Positions 31,373 to 41,471 of a stretch of DNA of 64,000 nt are shown piece after piece. The translations under genes and the position numbers were made by a program. The notes beneath the pieces were generated by a model. That model made no database searches. It worked only from the letters and a program-made list of their open reading frames with translations, and was not told the DNA's origin. The stretch comes from an uncultured Pelagibacteraceae bacterium (GTDB lineage Bacteria; Pseudomonadota; Alphaproteobacteria; Pelagibacterales; Pelagibacteraceae). The stretch spans positions 1 through 64,000 of the forward strand of contig CACFPS010000002.1 in assembly GCA_902568235.1 (NCBI GenBank), in the 5' to 3' direction. Every line of letters starts with the position of its first letter. Within the stretch, counting starts at the first letter, position 1.

Positions 31373-32536
31373 ATGAAATTTGCTGAAAATTTAAATCGTT
31401 TAGGTACCGAGTCAGCTTTTGCAATATTGGCTGAAGCTAAAAAAGTCGAGGCAACTGGAAAAAAAATAATAAATCTTGGTATAGGACAACCGGACTTTAA
31501 GACCCCAAAACATATAATGGAAGCTGCAAAAAAAGCCATAGATGATGGCCATCATGGGTATGTTATATCAAATGGAATAATAGAATGCAGAGAAGCAGTT
31601 TGTAGAAAAATTAATAAACTTTATGGCGCAGATATTAATCCAAATAGAATTATAATTACACCTGGCGGAAAACCAACAATGTATTTTGCTATTTCAATGT
31701 TTGGAGAGCCTGGAGCAGAAATTGTTTATCCTGATCCTGGATTTCCTGTTTATGAGTCAATGATAAATTATACGGGTGCCAAAGCAGTGCCGTATAGTAT
31801 TTTGGATAACAAGGATTTAAAATTTGATCCAGATAAAGTTCTTTCTTTAATAAACGAAAAGACACGTATGATAGTTATAATAAATCCTAACAATCCAACA
31901 GGAAGTTTTGTTGATAAATCAACAATAGATTATTTAGCTAATGGTTTAAAAAAATATCCAAATTTAATTATATTTAGTGATGAAATATATAGTAGATTAA
32001 TTTTTGATGGTAAAGAAATGCCATCATTTTTTAATTATCCAGAACTTAAGGATAGGTTAATTGTTTTAGATGGTTGGAGTAAAACATACGCAATGACAGG
32101 TTGGAGATTAGGTTGGAGTTATTGGCCTGAAGAATGTATTGAACATATTGTTAAATTGTTAATCAACAGCGTATCTTGTGTAAATGCTCCTACTCAATAT
32201 GCAGGTACTGCAGCATTAGATGGGCCTGATGACTCAATAAATTTCATGATGAAAGAATTTACGGAAAGAAGAAATTTAATTCACAAATTGTTAAATGAAT
32301 TACCAGGAGTAGAATGTAGTTTGCCAGGTGGAGCTTTTTATGCTTTTCCTAAAGTTATAAATACAGGTATGAATGGAGCAGAGTTTGCTAAAAAATGCAT
32401 GTATGAAGCTGGAGTAGCAGTTGTTCCAGGAACAGCATTTGGAAGTACTGCAAAAGATTATGTTAGATTTAGTTTTGCAGCCTCACAAGATGACATATCA
32501 CAAGCCTTAGAAAATATAAAAAATATGTTAAATTAG
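31373..32536 (+). CDS. pyridoxal phosphate-dependent aminotransferase (class I/II)
   Basis: NLGIGQPDFKTPKHI, NPNNPTGS, SKTYAMTGWRLGW motifs. Confidence 0.95.
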   Translation: MKFAENLNRLGTESAFAILAEAKKVEATGKKIINLGIGQPDFKTPKHIMEAAKKAIDDGHHGYVISNGIIECREAVCRKINKLYGADINPNRIIITPGGKPTMYFAISMFGEPGAEIVYPDPGFPVYESMINYTGAKAVPYSILDNKDLKFDPDKVLSLINEKTRMIVIINPNNPTGSFVDKSTIDYLANGLKKYPNLIIFSDEIYSRLIFDGKEMPSFFNYPELKDRLIVLDGWSKTYAMTGWRLGWSYWPEECIEHIVKLLINSVSCVNAPTQYAGTAALDGPDDSINFMMKEFTERRNLIHKLLNELPGVECSLPGGAFYAFPKVINTGMNGAEFAKKCMYEAGVAVVPGTAFGSTAKDYVRFSFAASQDDISQALENIKNMLN

Positions 32537-32587
32537 TTTTAAGTATATTTTTATTTATAATTTTTGTAATATTGTATTATTAAATTT

Positions 32588-33961
32588 ATGAACGAACAGT
32601 TACAAACAGAACTTAAACAACTTTTGAATGGTAGATTTTCATTGTCAGAGTCTACAAGAGCAAATTATGCTAGAGGCGAGGATACTTATGAACCTGTCTT
32701 ATCTCAAGCAGTGGTCTTTCCAGAAACAAATGAAGAAGTTTCAAAAATTTTAAAAATGTGTAATTTATACAAAGTTCCTGTAGTTCCATTTGGAACAGGC
32801 ACCTCCCTAGAAGGACATGCAGTTGGTAATGCAAATGGTATTACAATATCTCTCGAAAAAATGAATAAAGTATTGACTGTTAATGCAAATGATTTTGATT
32901 GTCGAGTTCAAGCAAATGTTACTAGAAAACAATTAAATGAATATTTAAGAGAAGATGGAGTATTTTTTCCAATTGATCCAGGAGCGGATGCTGCTCTTGG
33001 TGGAATGGCTGCTTGTTCAGCTTCTGGAACCATGGCAGTAAAATATGGCACAATGCGTACAGTAGTAAATGGATTAACAGTTGTTTTAGCTAATGGTGAA
33101 ATCATTAAAACAGGAGGTAGAGCAAAAAAATCTTCAGCTGGATATAATTTAACAAACTTATTTATTGGTTCTGAAGGAACATTAGGAATTATTACTGAAG
33201 TGCAATTAAGATTATCTCCAATTCCAGAAAGCATTATGAGTGCTGTTTGCTATTTTCCTGATTTAGACTCTGCTGTTCTAACTTCTCAGGAAGTAATTCA
33301 ATATGGAGTTCCTATTGCAAGAATTGAGATGTTAAATAAAGACCAAATGGAGATAAGTATTAAATATTCGAAATTAGAAAATATAAAAGCTTCTCCCACT
33401 CTTTTTTTTGAATTTCATGGAAGTGAAGAGTCTAATAAGGAGGCAATAAACATCGTTGAAGAATTATCAAAAAATAATGGTGGTAGCGATTTTAAATGGG
33501 CAGATTCTATTGAAGAAAGAAATAAATTATGGAAGGCAAGACATGATGTTTATTATTCAGTTAAAGCTCTAGGAAAAAACATGAAAGTATATTCTACTGA
33601 TATATGTGTTCCAATTTCAAAACTTGTTGAATGTATTTCTTGGGCTGAAAAACATGTGAAAGAAAATGATCTTATAGCTCCAATGGTAGGTCACGTTGGA
33701 GATGGTAATTTTCATTCAGTTATTTTATACGATCCAAATGATACAGAAAAACAAAAACTCATAAGAGAATATAGTGACAAACTTATTGAAAAAGCATTAG
33801 AGTTAGAAGGAACCATTACTGGCGAACATGGAATCGGTTTACAAAAAAAACATTACTTATTAAAAGAGCATCCTGACAATTTACCAGTAATGAAAAGTAT
33901 AAAACGTAGTTTGGATGTTAATAATATAATGAATCCAGGCAAAGTATTCGATCTAAATTAA
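32588..33961 (+). CDS. FAD-binding oxidase (GlcD / D-lactate dehydrogenase-like)
   Basis: VVPFGTGTSLEGHAVG, IDPGADAALGGMAACSASGT, GEHGIGLQKKHYL, NPGKVFD motifs. Confidence 0.95.
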   Translation: MNEQLQTELKQLLNGRFSLSESTRANYARGEDTYEPVLSQAVVFPETNEEVSKILKMCNLYKVPVVPFGTGTSLEGHAVGNANGITISLEKMNKVLTVNANDFDCRVQANVTRKQLNEYLREDGVFFPIDPGADAALGGMAACSASGTMAVKYGTMRTVVNGLTVVLANGEIIKTGGRAKKSSAGYNLTNLFIGSEGTLGIITEVQLRLSPIPESIMSAVCYFPDLDSAVLTSQEVIQYGVPIARIEMLNKDQMEISIKYSKLENIKASPTLFFEFHGSEESNKEAINIVEELSKNNGGSDFKWADSIEERNKLWKARHDVYYSVKALGKNMKVYSTDICVPISKLVECISWAEKHVKENDLIAPMVGHVGDGNFHSVILYDPNDTEKQKLIREYSDKLIEKALELEGTITGEHGIGLQKKHYLLKEHPDNLPVMKSIKRSLDVNNIMNPGKVFDLN

Positions 33962-34083
33962 AATTTCAATTGCAGATTGTACTATATTTAAAATTTTCCT
34001 AATTTTATTATTATAAATTTAAAAGGACTCAGACAAAATAATATGCTTAAATCAGCAAAGTTAATTAACTAAGAGGAGAAAAA

Positions 34084-35214
34084 ATGATTAAAGGAAAAAA
34101 ATCATTGAAGGGAAAAACACCTTCAAGACGTAAGTTCTTTAAGGCTGCTGCTGCAACTGGTGTTGCTGCTGTAGCTGCATCATCTTTAGCTGCTCCAGCT
34201 GTTGCCGCAGAAAGAGTAGAAGCTGCAATGGTTGCTACTTGGCCAAGAGATTTTCCTGGTCTAGGTACAGGTGCACAAAGATTTGCAAAACAGCTAAGCG
34301 ATATGAGTGATGGTCGAATACAAGTTACTTATTACGCTTCTGGAGAAAGAGTAAAAGCTTTTGATTCATTTGATGAAGTTGCTTCTGGTAACTCGCAAAT
34401 GTATCATGCTGCAGACTACTACTGGGTTAAAAAACACCCAGCTTTTGGATACTTTACTGCAGTTCCATTTGGTTTTACTTACTCAGAAATAAACGCTTGG
34501 ATTCACCATGCTGGAGGACAAGCACTTTGGGATGAGTTAACTGATGATTTTGGAACTCAAAGCTTTATTTGTGGTAACACAGGAGTTCAAATGGGTGGTT
34601 GGTTTAATAAAAAAATTAGATCAGCTAACGACCTAAAAGGTTTGAAAATGCGTATACCTGGATTGGGAGGACAAGTTATTGGAAAACTTGGAGGTTCTCC
34701 GATTTCACTTCCTGGTGGACAAATTTATGAAAACCTTGTTTCAGGAGCAATTGATGCAACTGAATGGGTAGGTCCTTGGAATGATGAGGCTATGAAGTTT
34801 CATGAAGCTGCTAAATACTATTATTATCCAGGTATGCACGAACCTGGTTCGATGTTAGCATGTGGTGTTAACAAATCATGGTTTACAAGCTTAACAAAAT
34901 CAGATCAAACGTTAATTAAAACTTGTTGTGCTTGGGCAGATGAAATTACTATGGCAGAGTATAATGCTAAAAATGGTGCTGCATTAGCTCGTCTAGTAAA
35001 TGATCACGGTGTTAAACTTGAGAAATTTAATGATAAAGTTTATGATGCATTTGCTAAAGGTGCCGCTGAAGTTTACGATGAAGTTCAGCAACACAGTGAT
35101 CTTGCAGCTAGAACGCATGCAGCTTTTGTAAAAGGTCGTAAAGAAATTGGTGCTTGGACTAACTTATCTGACTCACCATATATTCAACAAAGAAATAGAG
35201 CTTTAGGACTTTAA
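34084..35214 (+). CDS. TRAP transporter substrate-binding protein with Tat signal (TakP/DctP-like)
   Basis: Twin-arginine SRRKFFKAAAATG signal; GLKMRIPGLGGQVIGKLGGSPISLPGGQIYENLVSGAIDATEWVGPWND; SD AGGAGA upstream. Confidence 0.94.
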   Translation: MIKGKKSLKGKTPSRRKFFKAAAATGVAAVAASSLAAPAVAAERVEAAMVATWPRDFPGLGTGAQRFAKQLSDMSDGRIQVTYYASGERVKAFDSFDEVASGNSQMYHAADYYWVKKHPAFGYFTAVPFGFTYSEINAWIHHAGGQALWDELTDDFGTQSFICGNTGVQMGGWFNKKIRSANDLKGLKMRIPGLGGQVIGKLGGSPISLPGGQIYENLVSGAIDATEWVGPWNDEAMKFHEAAKYYYYPGMHEPGSMLACGVNKSWFTSLTKSDQTLIKTCCAWADEITMAEYNAKNGAALARLVNDHGVKLEKFNDKVYDAFAKGAAEVYDEVQQHSDLAARTHAAFVKGRKEIGAWTNLSDSPYIQQRNRALGL

Positions 35215-35242
35215 ATAACAAAGTTAGAGTAAAATTTGATAT

Positions 35243-35272
35243 AAGGGCCCTTTATTAAGGGCCCTTTATTTT
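35243..35272 (+). terminator. GC-rich stem-loop followed by T-rich stretch between TRAP SBP and permease genes
   Basis: AAGGGCCC (35243-35250), 8-nt loop, GGGCCCTT (35259-35266), then TATTTT. Confidence 0.75.
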
Positions 35273-35304
35273 AGAGAGTTATAGTAAATAGAATTTTTAT
35301 TTTT

Positions 35305-36288
35305 ATGGTTACAAAAAACAATTTACCGACATTGATTAGAATATTTAGTTTTTCGATATTAGCTATTACTTTTGTTTTTTTAATCAATAATGTTTTAACT
35401 ATTTGGTTTGATTGGCCTGGTATTAAACAATTATTTTCACAATATGGTTTATTTGGATTTAAAAAATTAAGCAAACCTTTAGAAGGATCAGTGCTAACTT
35501 TTGCTTTTATACAATTATTTTTTTATTTTATTTCGATATTATTAGTAATTTTTTATGTATTTAGATCTATTAACCGAACTTTAGAATCTGATGCAGAAAT
35601 TCTTACTAAATTTACAGCTTATATTATTCGTTCGTCTTTCTGGGCAGTTTTGATTGTTGGTCTTGCAGATTTTATAGTTTCATTGATGGTTGTTGAAAAA
35701 TTAGTTGAGCCAATTTTAGGTGAAACTTTAAAAGTTAAATTAGTTATTCCAAATTTTAGAATTACGTTTGTTCATTTTCCTTTAATATTAATTTCATTTG
35801 TAATTGGATATTTTACAAGAACAGTAGGTTTTATTTGGCTAGCTGTTTTAGTAGTTGGCAGTGAATTTGCAATTGTTATATCTAGATTTATATTTGAGTA
35901 TGAACAAGCTTTTCAGGGAGATTTAGTTCGTTTTTGGTATTCTGCCCTTTATCTTTTTGCTAGCGCATATGCTTTAATGCATGAGGGTCATGTACGAGTA
36001 GATGTTTTATACACTGGTTTTAGTGAACAAAAAAAAGCTTGGACAAACTCCATAGGATCATTGGTATTAGGAATCCCACTTTGTCTTATTGTTATATTTT
36101 TGGGAATGATTAATAAAGCGAGTATTATTAATGGTCCAGTTCTTTCTTTTGAAATTACACAACAAGGTTCTAATGGATTATATTTGCTTTATTTAATGGC
36201 AATATATTTAGCAGTCTTTGCCGTAAGTATGTTAACCCAATTTACTAGTTATTTTATGAGTAGCAGTCATAAACTTTTGAAAAATTAA
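35305..36288 (+). CDS. TRAP transporter small permease subunit
   Basis: RFWYSALYLFASAYALMHEGHVRVDVLY typical DctQ segment. Confidence 0.9.
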   Translation: MVTKNNLPTLIRIFSFSILAITFVFLINNVLTIWFDWPGIKQLFSQYGLFGFKKLSKPLEGSVLTFAFIQLFFYFISILLVIFYVFRSINRTLESDAEILTKFTAYIIRSSFWAVLIVGLADFIVSLMVVEKLVEPILGETLKVKLVIPNFRITFVHFPLILISFVIGYFTRTVGFIWLAVLVVGSEFAIVISRFIFEYEQAFQGDLVRFWYSALYLFASAYALMHEGHVRVDVLYTGFSEQKKAWTNSIGSLVLGIPLCLIVIFLGMINKASIINGPVLSFEITQQGSNGLYLLYLMAIYLAVFAVSMLTQFTSYFMSSSHKLLKN

Positions 36289-36291
36289 ATT

Positions 36292-38943
36292 ATGGAACAT
36301 CTATTTTTAACTATACTTGTATTAATAATGATAGCTGCATTAGCTTCAGGCTTTCCCGTTGCTTTTGCATTGCCGGGCTCTGCTATTATTTCAATAGGTC
36401 TTGCAGCTTTTTTTGGATATCTGTTTGAAGGAAATGCGAGTGCTTATTTTGCAACTGATGGCCCCATAGAATGGTTAATTGCAGGGATTACAAATTTCAG
36501 GAGTAATTATTGGGATGTAGAAACCGATACTTTAATTGCAATACCTTTGTTTATTTTTATGGGGATCATGTTGCAAAAATCTAAAATTGCAGAAGATCTT
36601 TTGGTAACCATGGGTCAATTATTTGGGCCTATACCTGGAGGATTAGGAATTTCAGTAATTTTTGTTGGAGCGTTGCTTGCAGCAACAACAGGTATAGTTG
36701 GAGCAACAGTAATTGCAATGGGCTTAATTTCATTGCCTACTATGTTGAATAATAATTATGATAAAAGTCTTGCGAGCGGAATTGTCTGTTCATCAGGAAC
36801 TCTTGGTCAAATAATTCCTCCATCAATTGTTCTAATTATTATAGCCGATCAATTAGCCAGCGCTTCTGACGTTGCAAATACAATTAGACAGGCAGATTAC
36901 AAATTAATTACTGGTGAGTTTAATATGCCTGGAGAGTTTAGAGTTGGATCTACAAGTGCAGGAGATATGTTTCTTGGGGCATTACTACCAGGATTAGTAT
37001 TAGTTGGTTTGTATATGCTCTACGTTTTTGTATATGCAAGATTAAATCCAAAGGCAGCTCCACCCGTTCCATTTAAAGGTGAATTTGATTTTAAATTTTG
37101 GATAAAAGTTATTATGGTAATAATACCTCCGCTTGCTTTAATTTTTGCAGTTCTTGGGTCTATTTTAATGGGTATAGCAACTGTAAATCAGGCTGGTTCT
37201 ATTGGTGCAATAGGAGCGACTATAATGGCGGGTTATCGTCTTCATCAAGGTAAAAAAGATGCATTTTATCCATTAATAATAACCGTTGTAGCTTTAATTC
37301 CTATTTTTATAATTTCAAATAATTATAACTTAAACATTAAAGCTTTAGAAACTAGAGACTTAACTGCAATTCTTGTAACAGCATTTTTTACTATAATATT
37401 TTTAATCGGTATTACATGGAGTTTTTGGAGATCTTACAAAGTTGATAATGTTTTAAAAGAAGTTGTTACAGAAACATGTGTAACTACATCGATGGTTTTT
37501 ATAATTCTTTTAGGAGCAGCGATGTTAACATCGGGTTTCAGAGCTTTTGGAGGTGAAGAATTAGTAAGAGATTTTTTACAAGATTTGCCCGGAGGATTTT
37601 GGACTCAGTTTATTGTTGTTATGGCAGTAATATTTTTATTGGGTTTTTTCCTTGATTTTATAGAAATTGCTGTTGTTGTTGTTCCTATTATTGCACCAAT
37701 ATTATTAGCAGAAACTGGGGCTAACGTAAGTGCAATTTGGTTAGGAGTAATGATTGGTGTTAATTTGCAAACTTCTTTTTTAACTCCGCCATTTGGATTT
37801 GCATTGTTTTATTTAAAAGGTGTTGCGCCTAAGTTTGTTACAACTTTAAATATTTGGAAAGGTGTTGTTCCTTTTATAGTATTGCAATTAATAGGTCTTG
37901 GAATTGTAGGTTTTTATCCAAGTTTAGTAAATTATCTACCAGCAAGAACATATTTAACATCTCATGTGGCTCCGCCCCCAATGAACCCTAAACTTCAAAT
38001 TTGTTTACAAGAATATAAGTTTGCCATTTATAATAATGAAGAGCAAAAAATCAGAGCTGCAATCACAGGTTTTCAACAACTGGTTCCTTCAAATCTTCCT
38101 AATGATAAACTAGATATTTTTGAAGAACATTTTGAAAATGCACTGGGAACTTTTACTTTAGTTAAAAAACTTCAAAAAACAGAAGCAGAATATAATTTAT
38201 TTGCTAAAGATTATAGAGATCTTCACTTTAGTTCAAGAAAGAAAGAGAAAAAAATTAGAAAAATAGAAAATAGAATTGCAAAATTAGAATCTGAAATTAG
38301 GAATTTAGATAAAGATAACGTGGCTGAAAAAAATAAAATTGAGCTAAAAATCGAAGATTATAAATTAGAAATTGATGAAATAACTAAACAAATACCAGAA
38401 AATTGGAAATCTAAAAACAAAGAATTTAAAATTATTCAAAAAGCTAAAAATACTCAAACAAAAAGATATAAAAAAAATGTTGATGAAGCATATGATAACT
38501 TAGAACAAATAGCTATGTTCATTAAAGATCATGAAAAACTAAACAAACTTTTTCCAGATATAAATAATTTAAATTCAAATATTAGTAATGGAGATTATGA
38601 AAATTCAATTTCAATTATAGACAACTTGTTCGAAAAAACTAGTGAGATTTCAGGAACGGAAGAGTTTGCCAACAGATTAGATGATTTATATTCTTTACTA
38701 GATAGTGACGAAAAAGAGCTTGATAAAATTTTAGATTCAAGCTCTGAAGTTTTTATGTTGTATGATCAAGAAGTGAAATGGAGAAAAGATGCATCAGAAA
38801 ACTTACTGCCAGAACTCGAGAAATATAATTTAGTTATAAAAAATAATATAGGTTTAAGACTTCAGTCGCGATTAACTAAAGAACAAGCTAAATTTGTTGC
38901 AAAATGCAACTCTATCCACCGAGACATATCTTTGAATTTTTAA
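36292..38943 (+). CDS. TRAP transporter large permease with long C-terminal coiled-coil extension
   Basis: FIFMGIMLQKSKIAEDLL, GLGISVIFVGALLAATTGIVGATV, NLQTSFLTPPFGFALFYLKGVAP; tail beyond about residue 560 is K/E/N-rich. Confidence 0.93.
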   Translation: MEHLFLTILVLIMIAALASGFPVAFALPGSAIISIGLAAFFGYLFEGNASAYFATDGPIEWLIAGITNFRSNYWDVETDTLIAIPLFIFMGIMLQKSKIAEDLLVTMGQLFGPIPGGLGISVIFVGALLAATTGIVGATVIAMGLISLPTMLNNNYDKSLASGIVCSSGTLGQIIPPSIVLIIIADQLASASDVANTIRQADYKLITGEFNMPGEFRVGSTSAGDMFLGALLPGLVLVGLYMLYVFVYARLNPKAAPPVPFKGEFDFKFWIKVIMVIIPPLALIFAVLGSILMGIATVNQAGSIGAIGATIMAGYRLHQGKKDAFYPLIITVVALIPIFIISNNYNLNIKALETRDLTAILVTAFFTIIFLIGITWSFWRSYKVDNVLKEVVTETCVTTSMVFIILLGAAMLTSGFRAFGGEELVRDFLQDLPGGFWTQFIVVMAVIFLLGFFLDFIEIAVVVVPIIAPILLAETGANVSAIWLGVMIGVNLQTSFLTPPFGFALFYLKGVAPKFVTTLNIWKGVVPFIVLQLIGLGIVGFYPSLVNYLPARTYLTSHVAPPPMNPKLQICLQEYKFAIYNNEEQKIRAAITGFQQLVPSNLPNDKLDIFEEHFENALGTFTLVKKLQKTEAEYNLFAKDYRDLHFSSRKKEKKIRKIENRIAKLESEIRNLDKDNVAEKNKIELKIEDYKLEIDEITKQIPENWKSKNKEFKIIQKAKNTQTKRYKKNVDEAYDNLEQIAMFIKDHEKLNKLFPDINNLNSNISNGDYENSISIIDNLFEKTSEISGTEEFANRLDDLYSLLDSDEKELDKILDSSSEVFMLYDQEVKWRKDASENLLPELEKYNLVIKNNIGLRLQSRLTKEQAKFVAKCNSIHRDISLNF

Positions 38944-39960
38944 TTAAATAGTTAGTTTTTCTATTAAGTCTAATCTTTTATATAGACCCATTTTTTCAGC
39001 TTTAAGTTTCAGACGTGAATTTACGGATTTTAAATTTGGAGTTTCAATATTTAGTTTATTTGCTATTTCTATAATTGACCCAATTATTGGATCAATTTCT
39101 AAAGGTTTTCCTGCATTTAAATCTTGTGTTGTTGAGGGTTTATGCCCAATAACAGAAATTGCTGCCTTAATACGATCATCAATAGAAACATTGAATTTAG
39201 CTCCTATTCTTTCACCTACCAATTGACACTCTTCCATAAGTTTTCTAACTAAATTGAGTAATTCTTTATCATTTCCTATTTCATCTAAAGTTTTATTTGT
39301 TAGAGCACTTACTGGATTAAATGAGCAGTTACCCCATAATTTGATCCAAATTTCATCTCTAAGATTTTTTTTCTGAGGAACTTTAAGTCCACCAGCTATT
39401 AACAAATTAGCAATTTTTTTTAATCTTTCAGATTTTGTGCCATCAGGTTCTCCCAATGAAAATCTCTCACCTTCATTATGTTTTATTATTCCAGGTTCTA
39501 TTATTTCACAGGCTGGATAAACTACACAACCAATCGCTTTTTCAGGATTAAAAAAATTCCATATTTTTCCTCCTGGATCCACACTTTCAATACATTTGTT
39601 ATCTAAATCGGTACCAGTATTTGCTTTATAAAAATACCACCAAGGTAATCCATTTACAGCAGAAATTATTGAAGTCTGATTGTTAATTATTGGTGCTAAA
39701 TTCTCGACTATATTTGAAATAGAGTGAGCTTTAATCGAAATAAAAATATAATCTTGCACTTCTAATGTTTTTGGTTCGTCAGTTATTTTAAATTTAAAAT
39801 TTTCTGATTTATTATTTTTAATAAATGTTAAACCGTTTTCTTCTATAGCCTTTTTATGAGGACCTCTTGCAATTAAAGAAATTTTCGAATCTGTTTTGGC
39901 TAAACTTGCTGCTATATAACCTCCAATTGCCCCAGCACCAAATATACAAATTTTAGTCAT
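38944..39960 (-). CDS. ketopantoate reductase family protein (2-dehydropantoate 2-reductase-like)
   Basis: KICIFGAGAIGGYIAASLAK; KLWGNCSFNPVSALT. Confidence 0.88.
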   Translation of the reverse strand: MTKICIFGAGAIGGYIAASLAKTDSKISLIARGPHKKAIEENGLTFIKNNKSENFKFKITDEPKTLEVQDYIFISIKAHSISNIVENLAPIINNQTSIISAVNGLPWWYFYKANTGTDLDNKCIESVDPGGKIWNFFNPEKAIGCVVYPACEIIEPGIIKHNEGERFSLGEPDGTKSERLKKIANLLIAGGLKVPQKKNLRDEIWIKLWGNCSFNPVSALTNKTLDEIGNDKELLNLVRKLMEECQLVGERIGAKFNVSIDDRIKAAISVIGHKPSTTQDLNAGKPLEIDPIIGSIIEIANKLNIETPNLKSVNSRLKLKAEKMGLYKRLDLIEKLTI

Positions 39961-41466
39961 TTAATTATTTAACCCAAAGTTTTTTGCCAATACATTTCTC
40001 TGAAGTTTTCCAGTTGCTCCCTTTGGAATTTCGCTAACAAAAAAAAATTTTTTTGGGATTTTAAATTTTGATAATTTTTTTTCAGCATAATTTTTTACAT
40101 CAGTTTCCGAACAATTTTGACCTTCTTTAATAATTATTGCAGCAGCAATTTCTTCACCTAACATTTTATCTTTATAACCAAAACAAACGGCTTGCTCAAT
40201 TAATGGATGATCCATAAGAATGTTATCAACTTCTAGTGGAGATATTTTTTCTCCTCCTTTATTTATTATTTCTTTTAATCTACCTGAAATTTTTAAATAT
40301 CCATCTTTATCAAAATAACCTTGGTCTCCTGTTCTGAACCAACCATTTGAAAAACTCTTTTTATTTTCTTCAGGATTATTTTCGTATCCAAGAGTTACAT
40401 TTAAGCCTTTAATACATACTTCACCTTCTTTTCCTTGATTTAATATTTTGTCATCTTTATTCATTATGCAAACCTCTGGTCCAGCTGGAATCCCTACAAA
40501 ACCAGGTTTTTGCTTATATGGTGGCAGTGGGTTTGAAGTCATCTGATGTGTTGCTTCTGTCATGCCGTATGCTTCAATTACCGGGCATTCAAAAACACTA
40601 TTTAATTTTTCGAAAACGGTTGGTGGCAATGAAGCTGAAGATGATCTCAAAAATCTTAATTTTAAATTTTTCGCAAGTTCTAAATTTTTATCAGCCCTCA
40701 TCAATATAGCTTGATGCATTGTAGGTACACCTGAGTACCAAGTAATTTTTTCCGATTTTGCTAATTCTAAAAATTTTAATGCATTAAAACCACCACTAGC
40801 ACATACAGACGCACCAACTTTCATTGAAGATGCTAGAATAGCTATCAAGCCATGTATATGAAAAAGTGGCATAATATTTAAACAGTGATCTTTTTCAGTA
40901 AGTTCTAAACTTGATGAAATATTTATTGATGAGGCAAAGATATTTTTATTTGATAATGGTACTATTTTAGGCCTAGATGTAGTTCCTGATGTATGAAGTA
41001 CTAACGCTTCATCTTCTTCTTTTGGTAAATTAAAATCTTTATTATTCTCAAAAAGATTAAAAAAACCACTAGGGGCATCTTTTTGGTTCTTAATCTCACA
41101 TACTGGAATTTTAAGTTTATTTGCTACATCTACAGCTGGATTTTTAGAATTATGATCAACAATTAATAATTTAGGTTTTAAATCGCTTAAATAAAATTCA
41201 AATTCTTCTGCCTTATAATTTGGGTTCAATGGAGCTGCTGACATATAACTAGATATAGCTAAGAAGCTTGTCGCCATATAAGGTCCATTTGGTAAAACGA
41301 TTGCTGCCCTATCTTTATTTGAAATTCCGTTAGCAGATAATTGTCTTGAGATATTTTTAATCAATATCTTTAAATTTCTATAACTAAGTGGAGGACTTTC
41401 TACAGATGTAATTGCAATATTTTCATCATTTTGTTCTTCAATTATATTTTTTACTATTTTTTCCAT
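39961..41466 (-). CDS. AMP-binding acyl-CoA synthetase (oxalate-CoA ligase-like)
   Basis: LHTSGTTSRPKIVPLSNKNI; GWFRTGDQGYFDKDGYLKISGRLKEIINKGGEKISP. Confidence 0.88.
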   Translation of the reverse strand: MEKIVKNIIEEQNDENIAITSVESPPLSYRNLKILIKNISRQLSANGISNKDRAAIVLPNGPYMATSFLAISSYMSAAPLNPNYKAEEFEFYLSDLKPKLLIVDHNSKNPAVDVANKLKIPVCEIKNQKDAPSGFFNLFENNKDFNLPKEEDEALVLHTSGTTSRPKIVPLSNKNIFASSINISSSLELTEKDHCLNIMPLFHIHGLIAILASSMKVGASVCASGGFNALKFLELAKSEKITWYSGVPTMHQAILMRADKNLELAKNLKLRFLRSSSASLPPTVFEKLNSVFECPVIEAYGMTEATHQMTSNPLPPYKQKPGFVGIPAGPEVCIMNKDDKILNQGKEGEVCIKGLNVTLGYENNPEENKKSFSNGWFRTGDQGYFDKDGYLKISGRLKEIINKGGEKISPLEVDNILMDHPLIEQAVCFGYKDKMLGEEIAAAIIIKEGQNCSETDVKNYAEKKLSKFKIPKKFFFVSEIPKGATGKLQRNVLAKNFGLNN

Positions 41467-41471
41467 ACTAA

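Noticed and set aside
33962-34083. Possible riboswitch upstream of the TRAP binding protein gene
   Set aside because: AT-rich leader with a good SD (agaggagaa) but no convincing paired structure by eye
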